A stretch of DNA of 40,044 nucleotides from an uncultured Bacilli bacterium (GTDB taxonomy: Bacteria; Bacillota_I; Bacilli_A; RF39; UBA660). Below are positions 1 through 8,664 of this stretch, one piece after another. The notes under the pieces were generated by a model, which saw only the letters and a program-made list of their open reading frames with translations, was not told the origin of the DNA and searched no databases. A program made the translations under genes and the position numbers. The DNA lies in NCBI GenBank assembly GCA_910587745.1, contig CAJUNE010000012.1, forward strand, positions 1 to 40,044, read 5' to 3'. The stretch's first letter is position 1. Each line of letters opens with the position of its first letter.

Positions 1-55
1 TTTATATAAAAGCATTGTTAAAGAATTATTAAATTTCGAATTAAATGAGGAATAA
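1..55 (+). CDS. 3' end of an upstream gene (partial, unknown)
   Basis: Frame 2 is open from the window edge to a TAA at 53-55 and encodes about 17 residues ending in Phe-Glu-Leu-Asn-Glu-Glu. An intrinsic terminator overlaps and follows the stop codon, which is why I read this as a genuine gene end. The product cannot be identified from so short a tail. Confidence 0.45.
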   Translation, partial: LYKSIVKELLNFELNEE

Positions 56-70
56 ATTACTCATTTTTTT
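43..70 (+). terminator. Intrinsic terminator of the upstream gene
   Basis: AAATGAG (43-49) pairs with CTCATTT (60-66) around a 10-nt loop and runs into a T tract reaching position 70. It separates the upstream gene from the ABC exporter promoter. Confidence 0.6.
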
Positions 71-140
71 AATTTTGTTTAAAATAGTGTTAATTCCAAA
101 GTGCGTTATGTATAGACTTTTTTATTAATAAAAATTTCTT

Positions 141-169
141 TTGCCTTATTCCGTTTCTTAAGATATAAT
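141..169 (+). promoter_or_regulatory. Promoter of the ABC exporter operon
   Basis: -35 TTGCCT (141-146) and -10 TATAAT (164-169) are separated by 17 bp. The predicted start near 176 leaves a very short leader holding GGTGAT, which can pair with the 16S 3' end, before the ATG at 185. A second TATAAT at 170-175 could compete. Confidence 0.65.
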
Positions 170-184
170 TATAATGGTGATGAT

Positions 185-1891
185 ATGAAGTGGATATTAG
201 GTATTAATAAAAAATATAAACTACCTTATATATTATCAAATATCTTTTTAATATTTTTTGATAGTATAGGTTTTGTTATTCCAATAATTATTGGATTTAT
301 TGTAGATCGAATAACTAATGAAGGAAATTATGATCATTTCTTATTAATAATAATAGGATTAATTATATTTGCCATCATAAAGGTTTTAGGTTCATATTTT
401 AGTGTTATTAAATTAGATGTTGTAAGTGACAAAATTGTAAGTGAAATAAAACAGAAGTGTTATAAAAATATCAATAATTTAGATCATGATTTTTTTGAAC
501 ATAACAACAAGGGTGAATTAATGACTAATTTTACAAGCGATATGTGGAATATAAGAAAACAAATTAGTTATAACATAAAGACTATTGGAGCAATACTGTT
601 AAATTTTATTTTTTCTTTTGTGTATTTATTAACTATTAATGCACCTTTCACATTAATTCTTTTAACACCAGGTGTAATAGTAGGTATCATAACGGTTATC
701 TTTTATAAAAATATTCATAAAGAATATGAAAAATTACGGGATATGACTAGTGATGTAAATGATTATATAAGTGATAATATTGAAGCTAATCGTGTTGTAA
801 AGACATTTGCATTAGAAGAATATGAAATCAAAGAAATGAAAAAAATAGGAAAGAGATATGTTGATAAAGATATAAAAGTTGGTTTTAAAGAAAATACATT
901 TTATGGCAGTATTGATTTTCTTAGTTATTTTATGAGTGTAATATTACTTATTGTAGGAGGGTTTTTATTTATTAATAATAAAATAACATTAGGAGAGTTA
1001 ATTATATTCAATTCTTATCTTTATAATTTGCGTGCACCATTTATTAGACTAGGCGGCCTACTTCATAGTATCCAAAGATATGGAATAGCAAAAAAACGCA
1101 TAAAAAATCTTTTAGATGCAAAACCAAAAATAGAATTAAAAGGCGAAGAACCATTAAAAACGTTATTAGTACCAATTGAATTCAAAAATGTTAGAATAGT
1201 TTTTGATAATAAAGTAGTTTTAGAAAATTTAAATTTGAAAATAAATCCCCAAGAAACAATTGCGTTTATAGGTAAGACAGGAAGTGGTAAATCATCAATA
1301 GTAAACTTATTATTAGGATTTATTATTCCTGAAAGTGGAGAAGTATTAATAAATGGAAAAAATTATTTGGATTACAATATTAAGGATTTACGAGAAAAAG
1401 TTGGTTATGTTACACAATCTAGTTTTCTATTTAGTGATACAATATATAACAACATTAGATATGGTAATATGGGATTAAGTAAAAAAGAAGCAATGAAATA
1501 TGCTAATATTGCTTGTTGTGACTATATAAAAAATATGCCTGAAGGATTAGATACTATAATTGGTGAAAAAGGAGTAGGTTTATCAGGTGGTGAAAAGCAA
1601 AGATTATCTTTGGCAAGAGCTCTAGCTGTTAAACCAGACATTCTATTGTTAGATGATATTACAAGTGCGTTAGATATGGAAACAGAAGAAAAGATAAATG
1701 AGAGTATAAAGAAATTAAATTATAAATCTACAAAAGTTATAATAGCCAGTAAAATAGTAAGTGTTATGAATGCTGATAAAATTTATGTATTAGATAAAGG
1801 AAAAGTAATAGAAAGTGGTAACCATAAAGAATTAATGAATAAAAAAGGTTATTATTATAAATTATACGAATTACAGAAAGGAGATATCTAA
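185..1891 (+). CDS. ABC exporter half-transporter, degenerate-NBD subunit
   Basis: This is a membrane exporter subunit with an N-terminal type I transmembrane domain (about residues 15-290) fused to an ATPase domain. Walker A GKTGSGKSS is at residues 363-371 and the canonical signature LSGGE at 466-470. The residue after the Walker B Asp (490) is Asp491 instead of the catalytic Glu. The H-loop His is replaced by Ser522. These changes mark it as the non-catalytic member of a heterodimeric exporter of the BmrCD/TM287-288 type. The next gene starts one base after this stop behind a strong AGAAAGGAGAT site, so the two are co-translated. The substrate cannot be told from sequence; drug, lipid or peptide export are all possible. 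The family call is firm. Confidence 0.93.
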   Translation: MKWILGINKKYKLPYILSNIFLIFFDSIGFVIPIIIGFIVDRITNEGNYDHFLLIIIGLIIFAIIKVLGSYFSVIKLDVVSDKIVSEIKQKCYKNINNLDHDFFEHNNKGELMTNFTSDMWNIRKQISYNIKTIGAILLNFIFSFVYLLTINAPFTLILLTPGVIVGIITVIFYKNIHKEYEKLRDMTSDVNDYISDNIEANRVVKTFALEEYEIKEMKKIGKRYVDKDIKVGFKENTFYGSIDFLSYFMSVILLIVGGFLFINNKITLGELIIFNSYLYNLRAPFIRLGGLLHSIQRYGIAKKRIKNLLDAKPKIELKGEEPLKTLLVPIEFKNVRIVFDNKVVLENLNLKINPQETIAFIGKTGSGKSSIVNLLLGFIIPESGEVLINGKNYLDYNIKDLREKVGYVTQSSFLFSDTIYNNIRYGNMGLSKKEAMKYANIACCDYIKNMPEGLDTIIGEKGVGLSGGEKQRLSLARALAVKPDILLLDDITSALDMETEEKINESIKKLNYKSTKVIIASKIVSVMNADKIYVLDKGKVIESGNHKELMNKKGYYYKLYELQKGDI

Positions 1892-1892
1892 A

Positions 1893-3650
1893 ATGGTTAA
1901 TAATTACAAGAAAGATGAAGAAGCAACAAAATTTTCTTGGAAAAACATGACTCGAATGCTTGAATTTATTAAGCCATATAAAAAAGAATTATTTATCTCT
2001 TTCTTTATTGGGATAATCTCAAGTTTATTACTTCTTGTTATTCCTAAATTAATGGCTTATGCTATTGACGTATCATTTGTAAATAAGAATTTTATGCAAA
2101 TAGTATTATTATCATTTATCATGTTAGGTATAGTCTTATTATCTGTATTTTTTACTAAAATACAAAGGGATAAAATGATTATAGCACTTGATAAAGTATC
2201 ATATGATATCAAAGTAGAAATCTTTAAAAAATTGCAATACTTACCTAATAATTATTTTGATACTAGAAGTCATGGGAAGATATATACGAGAGCGACAAGT
2301 TATCCAGATGATGTAGCAGGAATATTTTGTTATGTTATTGTTCAAGGGCTACTTGACATTGTAAATTTAATTTTTGTAATAGTTTTTATGCTTATAACCA
2401 ATACATCTTTAGCTTTAATCAGTATAATTTCAGCTATAATATTGATTACAATTTTCATCTTTTTAGCACCTCTTAGAAGAAAACTGCAACATGTCGTAAA
2501 TGATAAAAAATCAAATGTTAATGCTTATGTATCTGAAAGTATAAATGGTATTCGAATAACTCAAAGTTTTAATCGTGAAAATGAAAATGAAAGAATTTTA
2601 AGAGATTTAGAAAAAGAAAGGATTAATGTTCAAAAGAAAACATTTTTTATAGGAAATCTAAATTGGTCGCTTGCCCATGTTTTTGATATAATATGTATAG
2701 CTTTAATCTATTATATTGGACTAAGATATTTTTATCCAAGAGTCAGTTTAGGTACAATAATAGCTATCGACTCATATTCTTCAAGATTTTGGGATCCCTT
2801 AGAGTATATCACAAGTAGTTATAGTGATTTAATGGATGCTTCAACATATTTAGAAAGAATATTTGAATTATTAGATGAACCTCTTGTTATTGAAAATTCT
2901 AAAAAATCAATGATTTTAGATATTAAAGGTGATGTTGAATTAAAAAATGTTGTCTTTAGTTATGATAAAAAGAAAAAAGTATTAAACCACGTTAATTTAA
3001 AAATTAAAGCTGGTGACAAAGTTGGATTAGTTGGAGAAACAGGATGTGGAAAATCTACAATATTAAGTTTGCTATCTAGATTTTATGATCCTGATGAAGG
3101 TGAGATTTTAATTGATGGTATTAATATTAAAGATATAAGACTTAATAATTTAAGAGGCGGGGTTAGCATAATGCTCCAAGATAACTTTTTATTTGCGAGA
3201 AGTGTATATGATAATTTAGTATTAAATAAAAAGATTAAAAAAGAAGAAGTAATTAAAGTATGCAAGATGTTAGACATTCATGACATGATAACAAATTTAG
3301 AAAAAGGATATGAAACAATTCTTTTAAATAATGGTTCTAATTTATCAAATGGTGAAAGACAGCTTTTATGTATCGCGAGAATAATGCTTCAAGATCCTAA
3401 GATTTTAATTTTAGATGAAGCAACTAGCAATATTGATTTAATGACAGAGAAAAAAATAACTAAAGCAATAGATTTAGTAACGAAAGACAGAACCACAATA
3501 ATGGTCGCTCATCGTATATCAACAATAAAGAATTGCGATAAAATAGTTTTAATCAAAGACCACATAAATTATGAAGAAGGAACCCATAATGAATTAATGA
3601 AGAAAAAGGGAGAGTATTATAAATTATATTCTTCACAAGCAATACAATAA
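1893..3650 (+). CDS. ABC exporter half-transporter, catalytic subunit
   Basis: Partner of the preceding gene, with six hydrophobic segments in about residues 35-320 followed by an ATPase domain. Walker A GETGCGKST is at 381-389, Walker B Asp508 is followed by the catalytic Glu509, and the H-loop His540 is present. Its signature motif is altered to LSNGE (484-488). In the heterodimer this motif faces the partner's Walker site, so the degenerate site would consist of the upstream Walker A/B plus this LSNGE, and the active site of this Walker A/B plus the upstream LSGGE. The deviations therefore fall in one site, as expected of a genuine pair. No terminator follows; the next gene has its own promoter. 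Confidence 0.93.
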   Translation: MVNNYKKDEEATKFSWKNMTRMLEFIKPYKKELFISFFIGIISSLLLLVIPKLMAYAIDVSFVNKNFMQIVLLSFIMLGIVLLSVFFTKIQRDKMIIALDKVSYDIKVEIFKKLQYLPNNYFDTRSHGKIYTRATSYPDDVAGIFCYVIVQGLLDIVNLIFVIVFMLITNTSLALISIISAIILITIFIFLAPLRRKLQHVVNDKKSNVNAYVSESINGIRITQSFNRENENERILRDLEKERINVQKKTFFIGNLNWSLAHVFDIICIALIYYIGLRYFYPRVSLGTIIAIDSYSSRFWDPLEYITSSYSDLMDASTYLERIFELLDEPLVIENSKKSMILDIKGDVELKNVVFSYDKKKKVLNHVNLKIKAGDKVGLVGETGCGKSTILSLLSRFYDPDEGEILIDGINIKDIRLNNLRGGVSIMLQDNFLFARSVYDNLVLNKKIKKEEVIKVCKMLDIHDMITNLEKGYETILLNNGSNLSNGERQLLCIARIMLQDPKILILDEATSNIDLMTEKKITKAIDLVTKDRTTIMVAHRISTIKNCDKIVLIKDHINYEEGTHNELMKKKGEYYKLYSSQAIQ

Positions 3651-3666
3651 TTTTAAAAGGAAATAA

Positions 3667-3695
3667 TTGTTTTATTATTAATACTTTGATATAAT
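3667..3695 (+). promoter_or_regulatory. Promoter of the thioredoxin-like gene
   Basis: -35 TTGTTT (3667-3672), 17-bp spacer, -10 TATAAT (3690-3695) preceded by TGA, giving an extended -10. It lies just downstream of the exporter stop codon. Confidence 0.6.
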
Positions 3696-3716
3696 TAATT
3701 ACAAGGATGTGAAAAT

Positions 3717-4271
3717 ATGAAAAAAATAATAATTAGTATAATAACAGTAATGCTTTTAATTTTGCCAATAAATGCTAAAGCAGAAAGCGATAATGAAGTA
3801 ACAATATATCTATTTAGATCTACAAAGTGTAACCATTGTGAAGATGCCCTAAAATATTTAAATGAAAACAAAGAAAGTATACCTGAAGGTGTAAAATTAA
3901 AAACATATCAAGTATATCAAAATAGCAATAACGTTAAGCTATTAGAACAAATACAAAAAGATTTAAATTTTGCCGAAAAAAATATTGGAAGTGTTCCTTT
4001 ATTTATAATTGGTGATGAATATATTTTTGGCTATTCTGGACCTGCAGATGTAAAAAAAGCTTTTAATTTAGCTGAAGAAGCTAAAAATAGTGAAGAATAT
4101 AAAGATATAGTTAAAGAAACAATTTCTAAATTATCTTTAAAAGATGATTACATGATGTTAGATGAGATATTTAGTGAACCAAGCAAAGTTGCAACAATGA
4201 TAGTTTTTGGGATATTTGGAGCAATTGTTTTAGGTTTCGGAGCTATGATTATATTCTCAAGAAAAAATTAA
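3717..4271 (+). CDS. Membrane-tethered thioredoxin-like protein
   Basis: A thiol-disulfide or redox-sensing protein expected on the outer face of the membrane. An N-terminal signal segment (about residues 1-22) precedes a thioredoxin fold. The redox pair CNHC is at Cys38 and Cys41, and the usual cis-Pro region follows (Ser-Val-Pro-Leu-Phe). A C-terminal hydrophobic helix (about 158-180) ends in Arg-Lys, which would anchor it with the domain outside. It is transcribed alone: own promoter upstream, terminator directly downstream. The active-site dipeptide Asn-His is unlike classical thioredoxin (Gly-Pro), so reductase versus oxidase cannot be settled. AAGGA at the ribosome-binding site supports this start. 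Confidence 0.8.
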   Translation: MKKIIISIITVMLLILPINAKAESDNEVTIYLFRSTKCNHCEDALKYLNENKESIPEGVKLKTYQVYQNSNNVKLLEQIQKDLNFAEKNIGSVPLFIIGDEYIFGYSGPADVKKAFNLAEEAKNSEEYKDIVKETISKLSLKDDYMMLDEIFSEPSKVATMIVFGIFGAIVLGFGAMIIFSRKN

Positions 4272-4283
4272 TGTTTTAAATAT

Positions 4284-4308
4284 AGCTACTTTAATTAGTA
4301 GCTTTTTT
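4284..4308 (+). terminator. Intrinsic terminator after the thioredoxin-like gene
   Basis: AGCTACT (4284-4290) pairs with AGTAGCT (4297-4303) around a 6-nt loop, followed by a six-T tract. Confidence 0.8.
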
Positions 4309-4312
4309 CATG

Positions 4313-4318
4313 TATAAT
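4313..4318 (+). promoter_or_regulatory. -10 box of the ATP-grasp gene
   Basis: A TATAAT with no good -35 match; the -35 region would overlap the preceding terminator. The box decides the start codon: the ATG at 4320 would lie upstream of the transcription start, so translation must begin at 4338. Confidence 0.45.
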
Positions 4319-4337
4319 AATGAGGCGAAGGTGGATT

Positions 4338-5273
4338 ATGGCAAGAATAAAAGATTTTAAAGAGTTATTAAAAGAAATATGTGAAGAAGAAAATATAAAG
4401 CTAACTTATTTATCAAAAGATTGGATAGTAGTACTAGAAAAAGATGATAAATGTAAAATTTTAGCAGGATATAAATTTGATCTTAATTCTCATGGACTAG
4501 GAGAAGTTTGTGATGACAAATATGCATTGTGTGAATTATTAGAGCATTATCATTTACCAGTAGTAGAACACCATATAGTATATGCACCTACAAATAACGA
4601 AAATTATGCTATTGGATGTAATAATATTAATTATTTAAAAGAGCTATTTATCAAGTATAATACTTCTGTTGTTTTAAAAATAAATAATGGTACATGCGGA
4701 AATAATGTTTATCATATAACTAACGAAAAAGATTTAGAATACTATTATTTAAAGCTTAGTAAACGAAACTATTCTTTAAGTTTATGTCCATTTATAGATA
4801 TAGAAAATGAATATCGAGTAATAATATTCCAACACAATCCTGAGTTAATATATAAAAAAGAGTTACCAAGAGTATATGGAGATGGTGTGTCTTCAATTAA
4901 GGAATTATTAAAAAACTTTAATTATGAATTTTTTAAAGACTACGATGGCATAAATAAAGATATTATTTTAAAAGATAATGAAGGGTATATATACAATTGG
5001 AAATTCAATTTATCAGGAGGAGCTAAAGCAAGCTTTGATATAGAAAAAGAAGTAAAAACAGAAATTTTAAAATTAGCAACTAAAGTAGCAAATACAATTG
5101 ATTTAGAATTTGGCAGCATAGATATAATTCGTGATAAAAATGGTAGTTATTATGTTTTAGAAATCAATAGTGGAGTTATGATGGATAACCTTATTAAAGA
5201 AAATGAGAATGGTTATGAAATAGCCAAAAGTATTTATACAAAAGCTATAAAAGCCATGTTTAAAATAAAGTAA
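4338..5273 (+). CDS. Stand-alone ATP-grasp ligase, glutathione/cyanophycin synthetase-like
   Basis: Predicted to couple ATP hydrolysis to carboxylate-amine bond formation through an acyl-phosphate. The start at 4338 (Met-Ala-Arg-Ile) follows AAGGTGG. ATP-grasp hallmarks are in order: the nucleotide Lys near residue 114 in a Lys-Ile-Asn-Asn-Gly-Thr context, a Glu-Tyr-Arg strand, a Gly-Asp-Gly-Val-Ser-Ser-Ile-Lys-Glu-Leu stretch like that of cyanophycin synthetase and GshF, an Asn-Leu-Ser-Gly-Gly loop, Ser-Ile-Asp-Ile-Ile, and metal ligands Glu275 and Asn277. At 311 residues it matches only the ATP-grasp module; the Glu-Cys ligase part of GshF and the Mur-like part of CphA are absent. The substrate is unknown. 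It appears monocistronic. Confidence 0.8.
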   Translation: MARIKDFKELLKEICEEENIKLTYLSKDWIVVLEKDDKCKILAGYKFDLNSHGLGEVCDDKYALCELLEHYHLPVVEHHIVYAPTNNENYAIGCNNINYLKELFIKYNTSVVLKINNGTCGNNVYHITNEKDLEYYYLKLSKRNYSLSLCPFIDIENEYRVIIFQHNPELIYKKELPRVYGDGVSSIKELLKNFNYEFFKDYDGINKDIILKDNEGYIYNWKFNLSGGAKASFDIEKEVKTEILKLATKVANTIDLEFGSIDIIRDKNGSYYVLEINSGVMMDNLIKENENGYEIAKSIYTKAIKAMFKIK

Positions 5274-5288
5274 AATATACCTCAAGAA

Positions 5289-5317
5289 TTTACAATAAAA
5301 GGTAACTATGATATAAT
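5289..5317 (+). promoter_or_regulatory. Promoter of the rplI-dnaB operon
   Basis: -35 TTTACA (5289-5294), 17-bp spacer, -10 TATAAT (5312-5317) with an upstream TGA (extended -10). AAGGAG at 5329-5334 serves the rplI start. Confidence 0.75.
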
Positions 5318-5344
5318 AAATATTAGACAAGGAGTATAATTTTT

Positions 5345-5785
5345 ATGAAAGTTATTATGCTAGAAGACGTAAGAAAAGTTGGCAAAAAAGATGAAATAAT
5401 AGAAGTCAGTGATGGATATGCTAATAATTATTTAATTAAGAATAAATTAGCGGTTCAATACACTAAAAGAAGTAAAGAAGTTTTAGATAGAGAGCTTGAT
5501 GCCAAACAAAAAGAAGAGGATCAAAAAGTTGCAGAATATCAAGAAATAAAAAAGCAATTAGAAAACAAGATAATTAATTTTAAAGTTAAAACTGGTGTTC
5601 AAGATAAGGTATTTGGCAAAATATCAACCAAGCAAATCGCTGAAGAAATTGGAAAACTAGGTTTTAAAATAGATAAAAAATGTATTAAATTAGATTATGA
5701 TTTATCTAGTTTAGGCATTAGTGAAGTAGAAATAATACTTCATAAGAAGGTAAGTTTCAAAATAAAAGCAAACTTAATAAAATAG
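5345..5785 (+). CDS. rplI: 50S ribosomal protein L9
   Basis: Large-subunit protein that binds 23S rRNA near the L1 stalk base. The N-terminal domain signature (Val-Ile-Met-Leu-Glu-Asp-Val, then Gly-Tyr-Ala-Asn-Asn-Tyr-Leu) is intact. A long connecting helix rich in Lys and Glu (about residues 40-78) leads to the C-terminal domain. At 146 residues it is of normal length. It opens a seven-gene operon, directly upstream of dnaB as in Bacillus. Confidence 0.97.
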   Translation: MKVIMLEDVRKVGKKDEIIEVSDGYANNYLIKNKLAVQYTKRSKEVLDRELDAKQKEEDQKVAEYQEIKKQLENKIINFKVKTGVQDKVFGKISTKQIAEEIGKLGFKIDKKCIKLDYDLSSLGISEVEIILHKKVSFKIKANLIK

Positions 5786-5793
5786 GAGGATTT

Positions 5794-7140
5794 ATGGCGA
5801 CACGTGCATTACCAAATGATTATGAAGCTGAAATGAGTGTCCTTGGTGTAGCTTTTTTAAATAAAGACGCACTTGAAAAAATCAGTGATGAAGTAACAGA
5901 AGACATGTTCTTTAATGATAAAAATAGAATTATATTTAATGCCATTATCTCATTATATAAAGAGAGAAATCCTATTGATGTTACAACAATCAAAGCTGAA
6001 TTAGATAAGAAAAAAGTATTAAATGAAGTAGGGGGAATTCCCTATTTAATGGAAGTAATAGATTCAGTAGTTACTGCTGCCAATCTTGAATATTATATAA
6101 AAATATTAAAAGATCATGCTATAAGAAGAAACTTAATAAATACAGCAACAGATATTGTAACAAATGCTTATTCTAGTGAGAATATAAATGGTTTATTAGA
6201 TGAATCAGAAAGAAGTATTTTAAATGCTGTTAGAGTAAGACAAACTAGTGAATTTGTGCCAATCCATGAAATACTCCGAAGAGCACAAGAAAGACTTGAA
6301 GAGTTATCAAAAAATAAAAGTGATATTACAGGAATAAGAACTGGTTTTTATGACTTAGATAAAGCAACAGCAGGATTGCATGGTGGAGAATTAATTATTT
6401 TAGCAGCTCGTCCTGGTATGGGAAAAACGGCTTTTGCTCTAAACATTGCAACAAACGCTGCCTTTTCAACAGAAAAAGCCATAGCTATTTTTAACTTAGA
6501 AATGAGTGCTGAAATGTTAGTTAATCGTATGATAGCGAGTGTAGGAGGAATAGATTCTTACAAACTAAGCACAGGTAAATTAGAACATAACGATTGGAAA
6601 AGATACAACGAAGCGATGAGTAAACTAGGAAGCACCAATATATTTATTGAAGATAATGCTAGTATTACAGCACCTGAGATTAAATCAAAATGTCGTAAAC
6701 TTGCAAGTATGCCAAATGGTTTAGGATTAGTAGTAATTGATTATTTACAGTTAGTTACAACGGGTTCTAATCGTATTGAGTCAAGACAAGTTGAAGTATC
6801 AGAGATATCACGTAGTTTAAAAACAATGGCTTTGGAATTAGATGTTCCAGTTATTGCACTAGCCCAACTTTCGCGTAGTGTAGATAAAAGAGAAAATAAA
6901 GAACCAGCTTTAGTAGATTTAAGAGAATCTGGTTCCTTAGAGCAAGACGCAGATTTAGTATTATTTTTAAATCGAAAAGATTATTATGAAGCTAAAACCG
7001 AAAAAAAAGAAACAGTAGTTCCAATTGATGTAATAATTGCTAAGCATCGTAAAGGTTCAACGGGATTATATAGATTATTATTTGAACTTAACATGAGTAA
7101 TTTTAAAAATTATATAAGTACTGACGTTGGAGAGATATAG
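5794..7140 (+). CDS. dnaB: Replicative DNA helicase DnaB (DnaC in Bacillus naming)
   Basis: Hexameric 5'-3' helicase that opens the fork and recruits primase. The N-terminal helical domain (about 5-105) starts with the family motif Pro-Asn-Asp-Tyr-Glu-Ala-Glu. The RecA-like C-terminal domain has Walker A ending in Gly-Met-Gly-Lys-Thr (208-212), a Glu-Met-Ser motif, Walker B Val-Ile-Asp-Tyr-Leu-Gln-Leu and the Arg-Glu-Ser-Gly finger region. Its length of 448 is typical. AGGAGG precedes the ATG, and it is only 8 bp after rplI. Confidence 0.98.
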   Translation: MATRALPNDYEAEMSVLGVAFLNKDALEKISDEVTEDMFFNDKNRIIFNAIISLYKERNPIDVTTIKAELDKKKVLNEVGGIPYLMEVIDSVVTAANLEYYIKILKDHAIRRNLINTATDIVTNAYSSENINGLLDESERSILNAVRVRQTSEFVPIHEILRRAQERLEELSKNKSDITGIRTGFYDLDKATAGLHGGELIILAARPGMGKTAFALNIATNAAFSTEKAIAIFNLEMSAEMLVNRMIASVGGIDSYKLSTGKLEHNDWKRYNEAMSKLGSTNIFIEDNASITAPEIKSKCRKLASMPNGLGLVVIDYLQLVTTGSNRIESRQVEVSEISRSLKTMALELDVPVIALAQLSRSVDKRENKEPALVDLRESGSLEQDADLVLFLNRKDYYEAKTEKKETVVPIDVIIAKHRKGSTGLYRLLFELNMSNFKNYISTDVGEI

Positions 7141-7149
7141 AGGTGAATT

Positions 7150-8664
7150 ATGAAGGGAAAATATTTTAATACATTTATGATAACACTAATAGTAAGTGCC
7201 ATACTAGGTATAAGTTTATTTACTAAAAAATCTTATGCTGAAGTAAACACTAACTATCAAGTATATCTTAATGGCGAAAAAATAGGTGTGATAGGAGATA
7301 AAGCTGAGTTATACGCTTTAATTGACAGCAATCAAACAGCTATAAAAGAAAAATATAAAGTAGATAATGTATATCCTCCAAACAATTTAAAAATAGTTGA
7401 AGCTGATACATATTCTACAACAGTAGACGAAGTAAAAAATGTATATGACCAAATAGAAAAGCAAGACGACTTTACTATAAAAGGCTATATTATAACAGTC
7501 AAAAGTGATGAGAAAGATTATCAAATTAAAGTATTAGACAAAGAAATATTTCATAATGCTGCAAAAAGATTTGTTAGTGCTTTTTTAAATCAAGATGAAT
7601 ACAATAAATATATTAATAATATTCAAGAAGAAATAGTAGGGACAGGTCGTATTATTGAAAGTATGCATTTTAAAGAAAATATTACGATCAAAGAAAGTTA
7701 CATAAGTGTAAATGATAAAATTTATACTAATGAACAAGAATTAACTCAATTTTTATTATTTGGAGAAACCCCTGATACTAAAAGTTACACTATTGCTTTA
7801 GGAGATACAATTGAATCTATATCTGAAGCAAATAAATTAAATGTTGAAGAATTTTTAATTGCAAACACAAAATATAAATCAGAAAAAACAATTTTAAAAG
7901 TTGGAGATACAGTTAACGTTACATTAATTTCTCCCCAATTAACATATGTATATAAATTAAAAGAAATATATGATCAAACAATTTATTATACTAAAGAAAG
8001 AGTACCAGACAATACTAAATATACTGATTACTCAGTAATAACAACACCAGGTATAAATGGTAAAAATCGAGTTCAGGAAGAATATGAAGTTGAAAATGGT
8101 GAACGTTCACAAAATGCAAACCCTGTTATTTTGGCTACATTAGTGCCAGTTCAAAATCAGGTTACAACATATGGTACTAAAAGGCCTTATAATCCAGGAG
8201 GACCAAGTAACTGGGAAAATCCAGTTATTACAGGTGGAGATTGGTTCTGGCCAACTAATGCAGGCTATGTAATCACAAGTAAATATGGTTGGCGTTGGGG
8301 ATCTATGCACTATGGATTAGATATATCTGGAGCGGGTAACTTTGGTTCGCCAATATATGCAGCTGCTGATGGAGTTGTTGAGTTAGCCTTTAATGGATGC
8401 CCAAGTAGTGGTAAAGGAAAATACGACACTTGTGGTTATGGTGGTAGAACTTTAGGAAATCAAATTACAATTAATCATGGTAATGGCTATGTAACCATCT
8501 ATGGGCATTTGCATCAAAGCATGAATGTTCGTGTAGGTCAGACTGTAAGTAGAGGAGATAGAATAGGCTCTATGGGACACAGCGGTAAATCAACAGGACC
8601 ACACTTACACTTTGAGGTTAAATATAATGGTGTCAATTTAAATCCACTTTCGATCTATAATTAA
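7150..8664 (+). CDS. Secreted LysM-G5-M23 peptidoglycan endopeptidase
   Basis: An exported wall hydrolase. A signal or anchor helix (about residues 8-30, ending in Ser-Tyr-Ala) is followed by about 185 residues without clear assignment. A LysM-like module comes next (about 214-258, with Ala-Leu-Gly-Asp-Thr-Ile and Lys-Val-Gly-Asp-Thr-Val), then a G5-like beta segment (about 262-325), then a complete LytM/M23 domain. The metal site is visible as His387-x3-Asp391 and His485-x-His487. An insert carrying two Cys lies after the first zinc motif (about 417-428) and could form a disulfide. Proteins of this layout cut peptide cross-links. Its place before walJ and rlmH resembles wall-homeostasis genes near the origin in Bacilli. 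Confidence 0.92.
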   Translation: MKGKYFNTFMITLIVSAILGISLFTKKSYAEVNTNYQVYLNGEKIGVIGDKAELYALIDSNQTAIKEKYKVDNVYPPNNLKIVEADTYSTTVDEVKNVYDQIEKQDDFTIKGYIITVKSDEKDYQIKVLDKEIFHNAAKRFVSAFLNQDEYNKYINNIQEEIVGTGRIIESMHFKENITIKESYISVNDKIYTNEQELTQFLLFGETPDTKSYTIALGDTIESISEANKLNVEEFLIANTKYKSEKTILKVGDTVNVTLISPQLTYVYKLKEIYDQTIYYTKERVPDNTKYTDYSVITTPGINGKNRVQEEYEVENGERSQNANPVILATLVPVQNQVTTYGTKRPYNPGGPSNWENPVITGGDWFWPTNAGYVITSKYGWRWGSMHYGLDISGAGNFGSPIYAAADGVVELAFNGCPSSGKGKYDTCGYGGRTLGNQITINHGNGYVTIYGHLHQSMNVRVGQTVSRGDRIGSMGHSGKSTGPHLHFEVKYNGVNLNPLSIYN

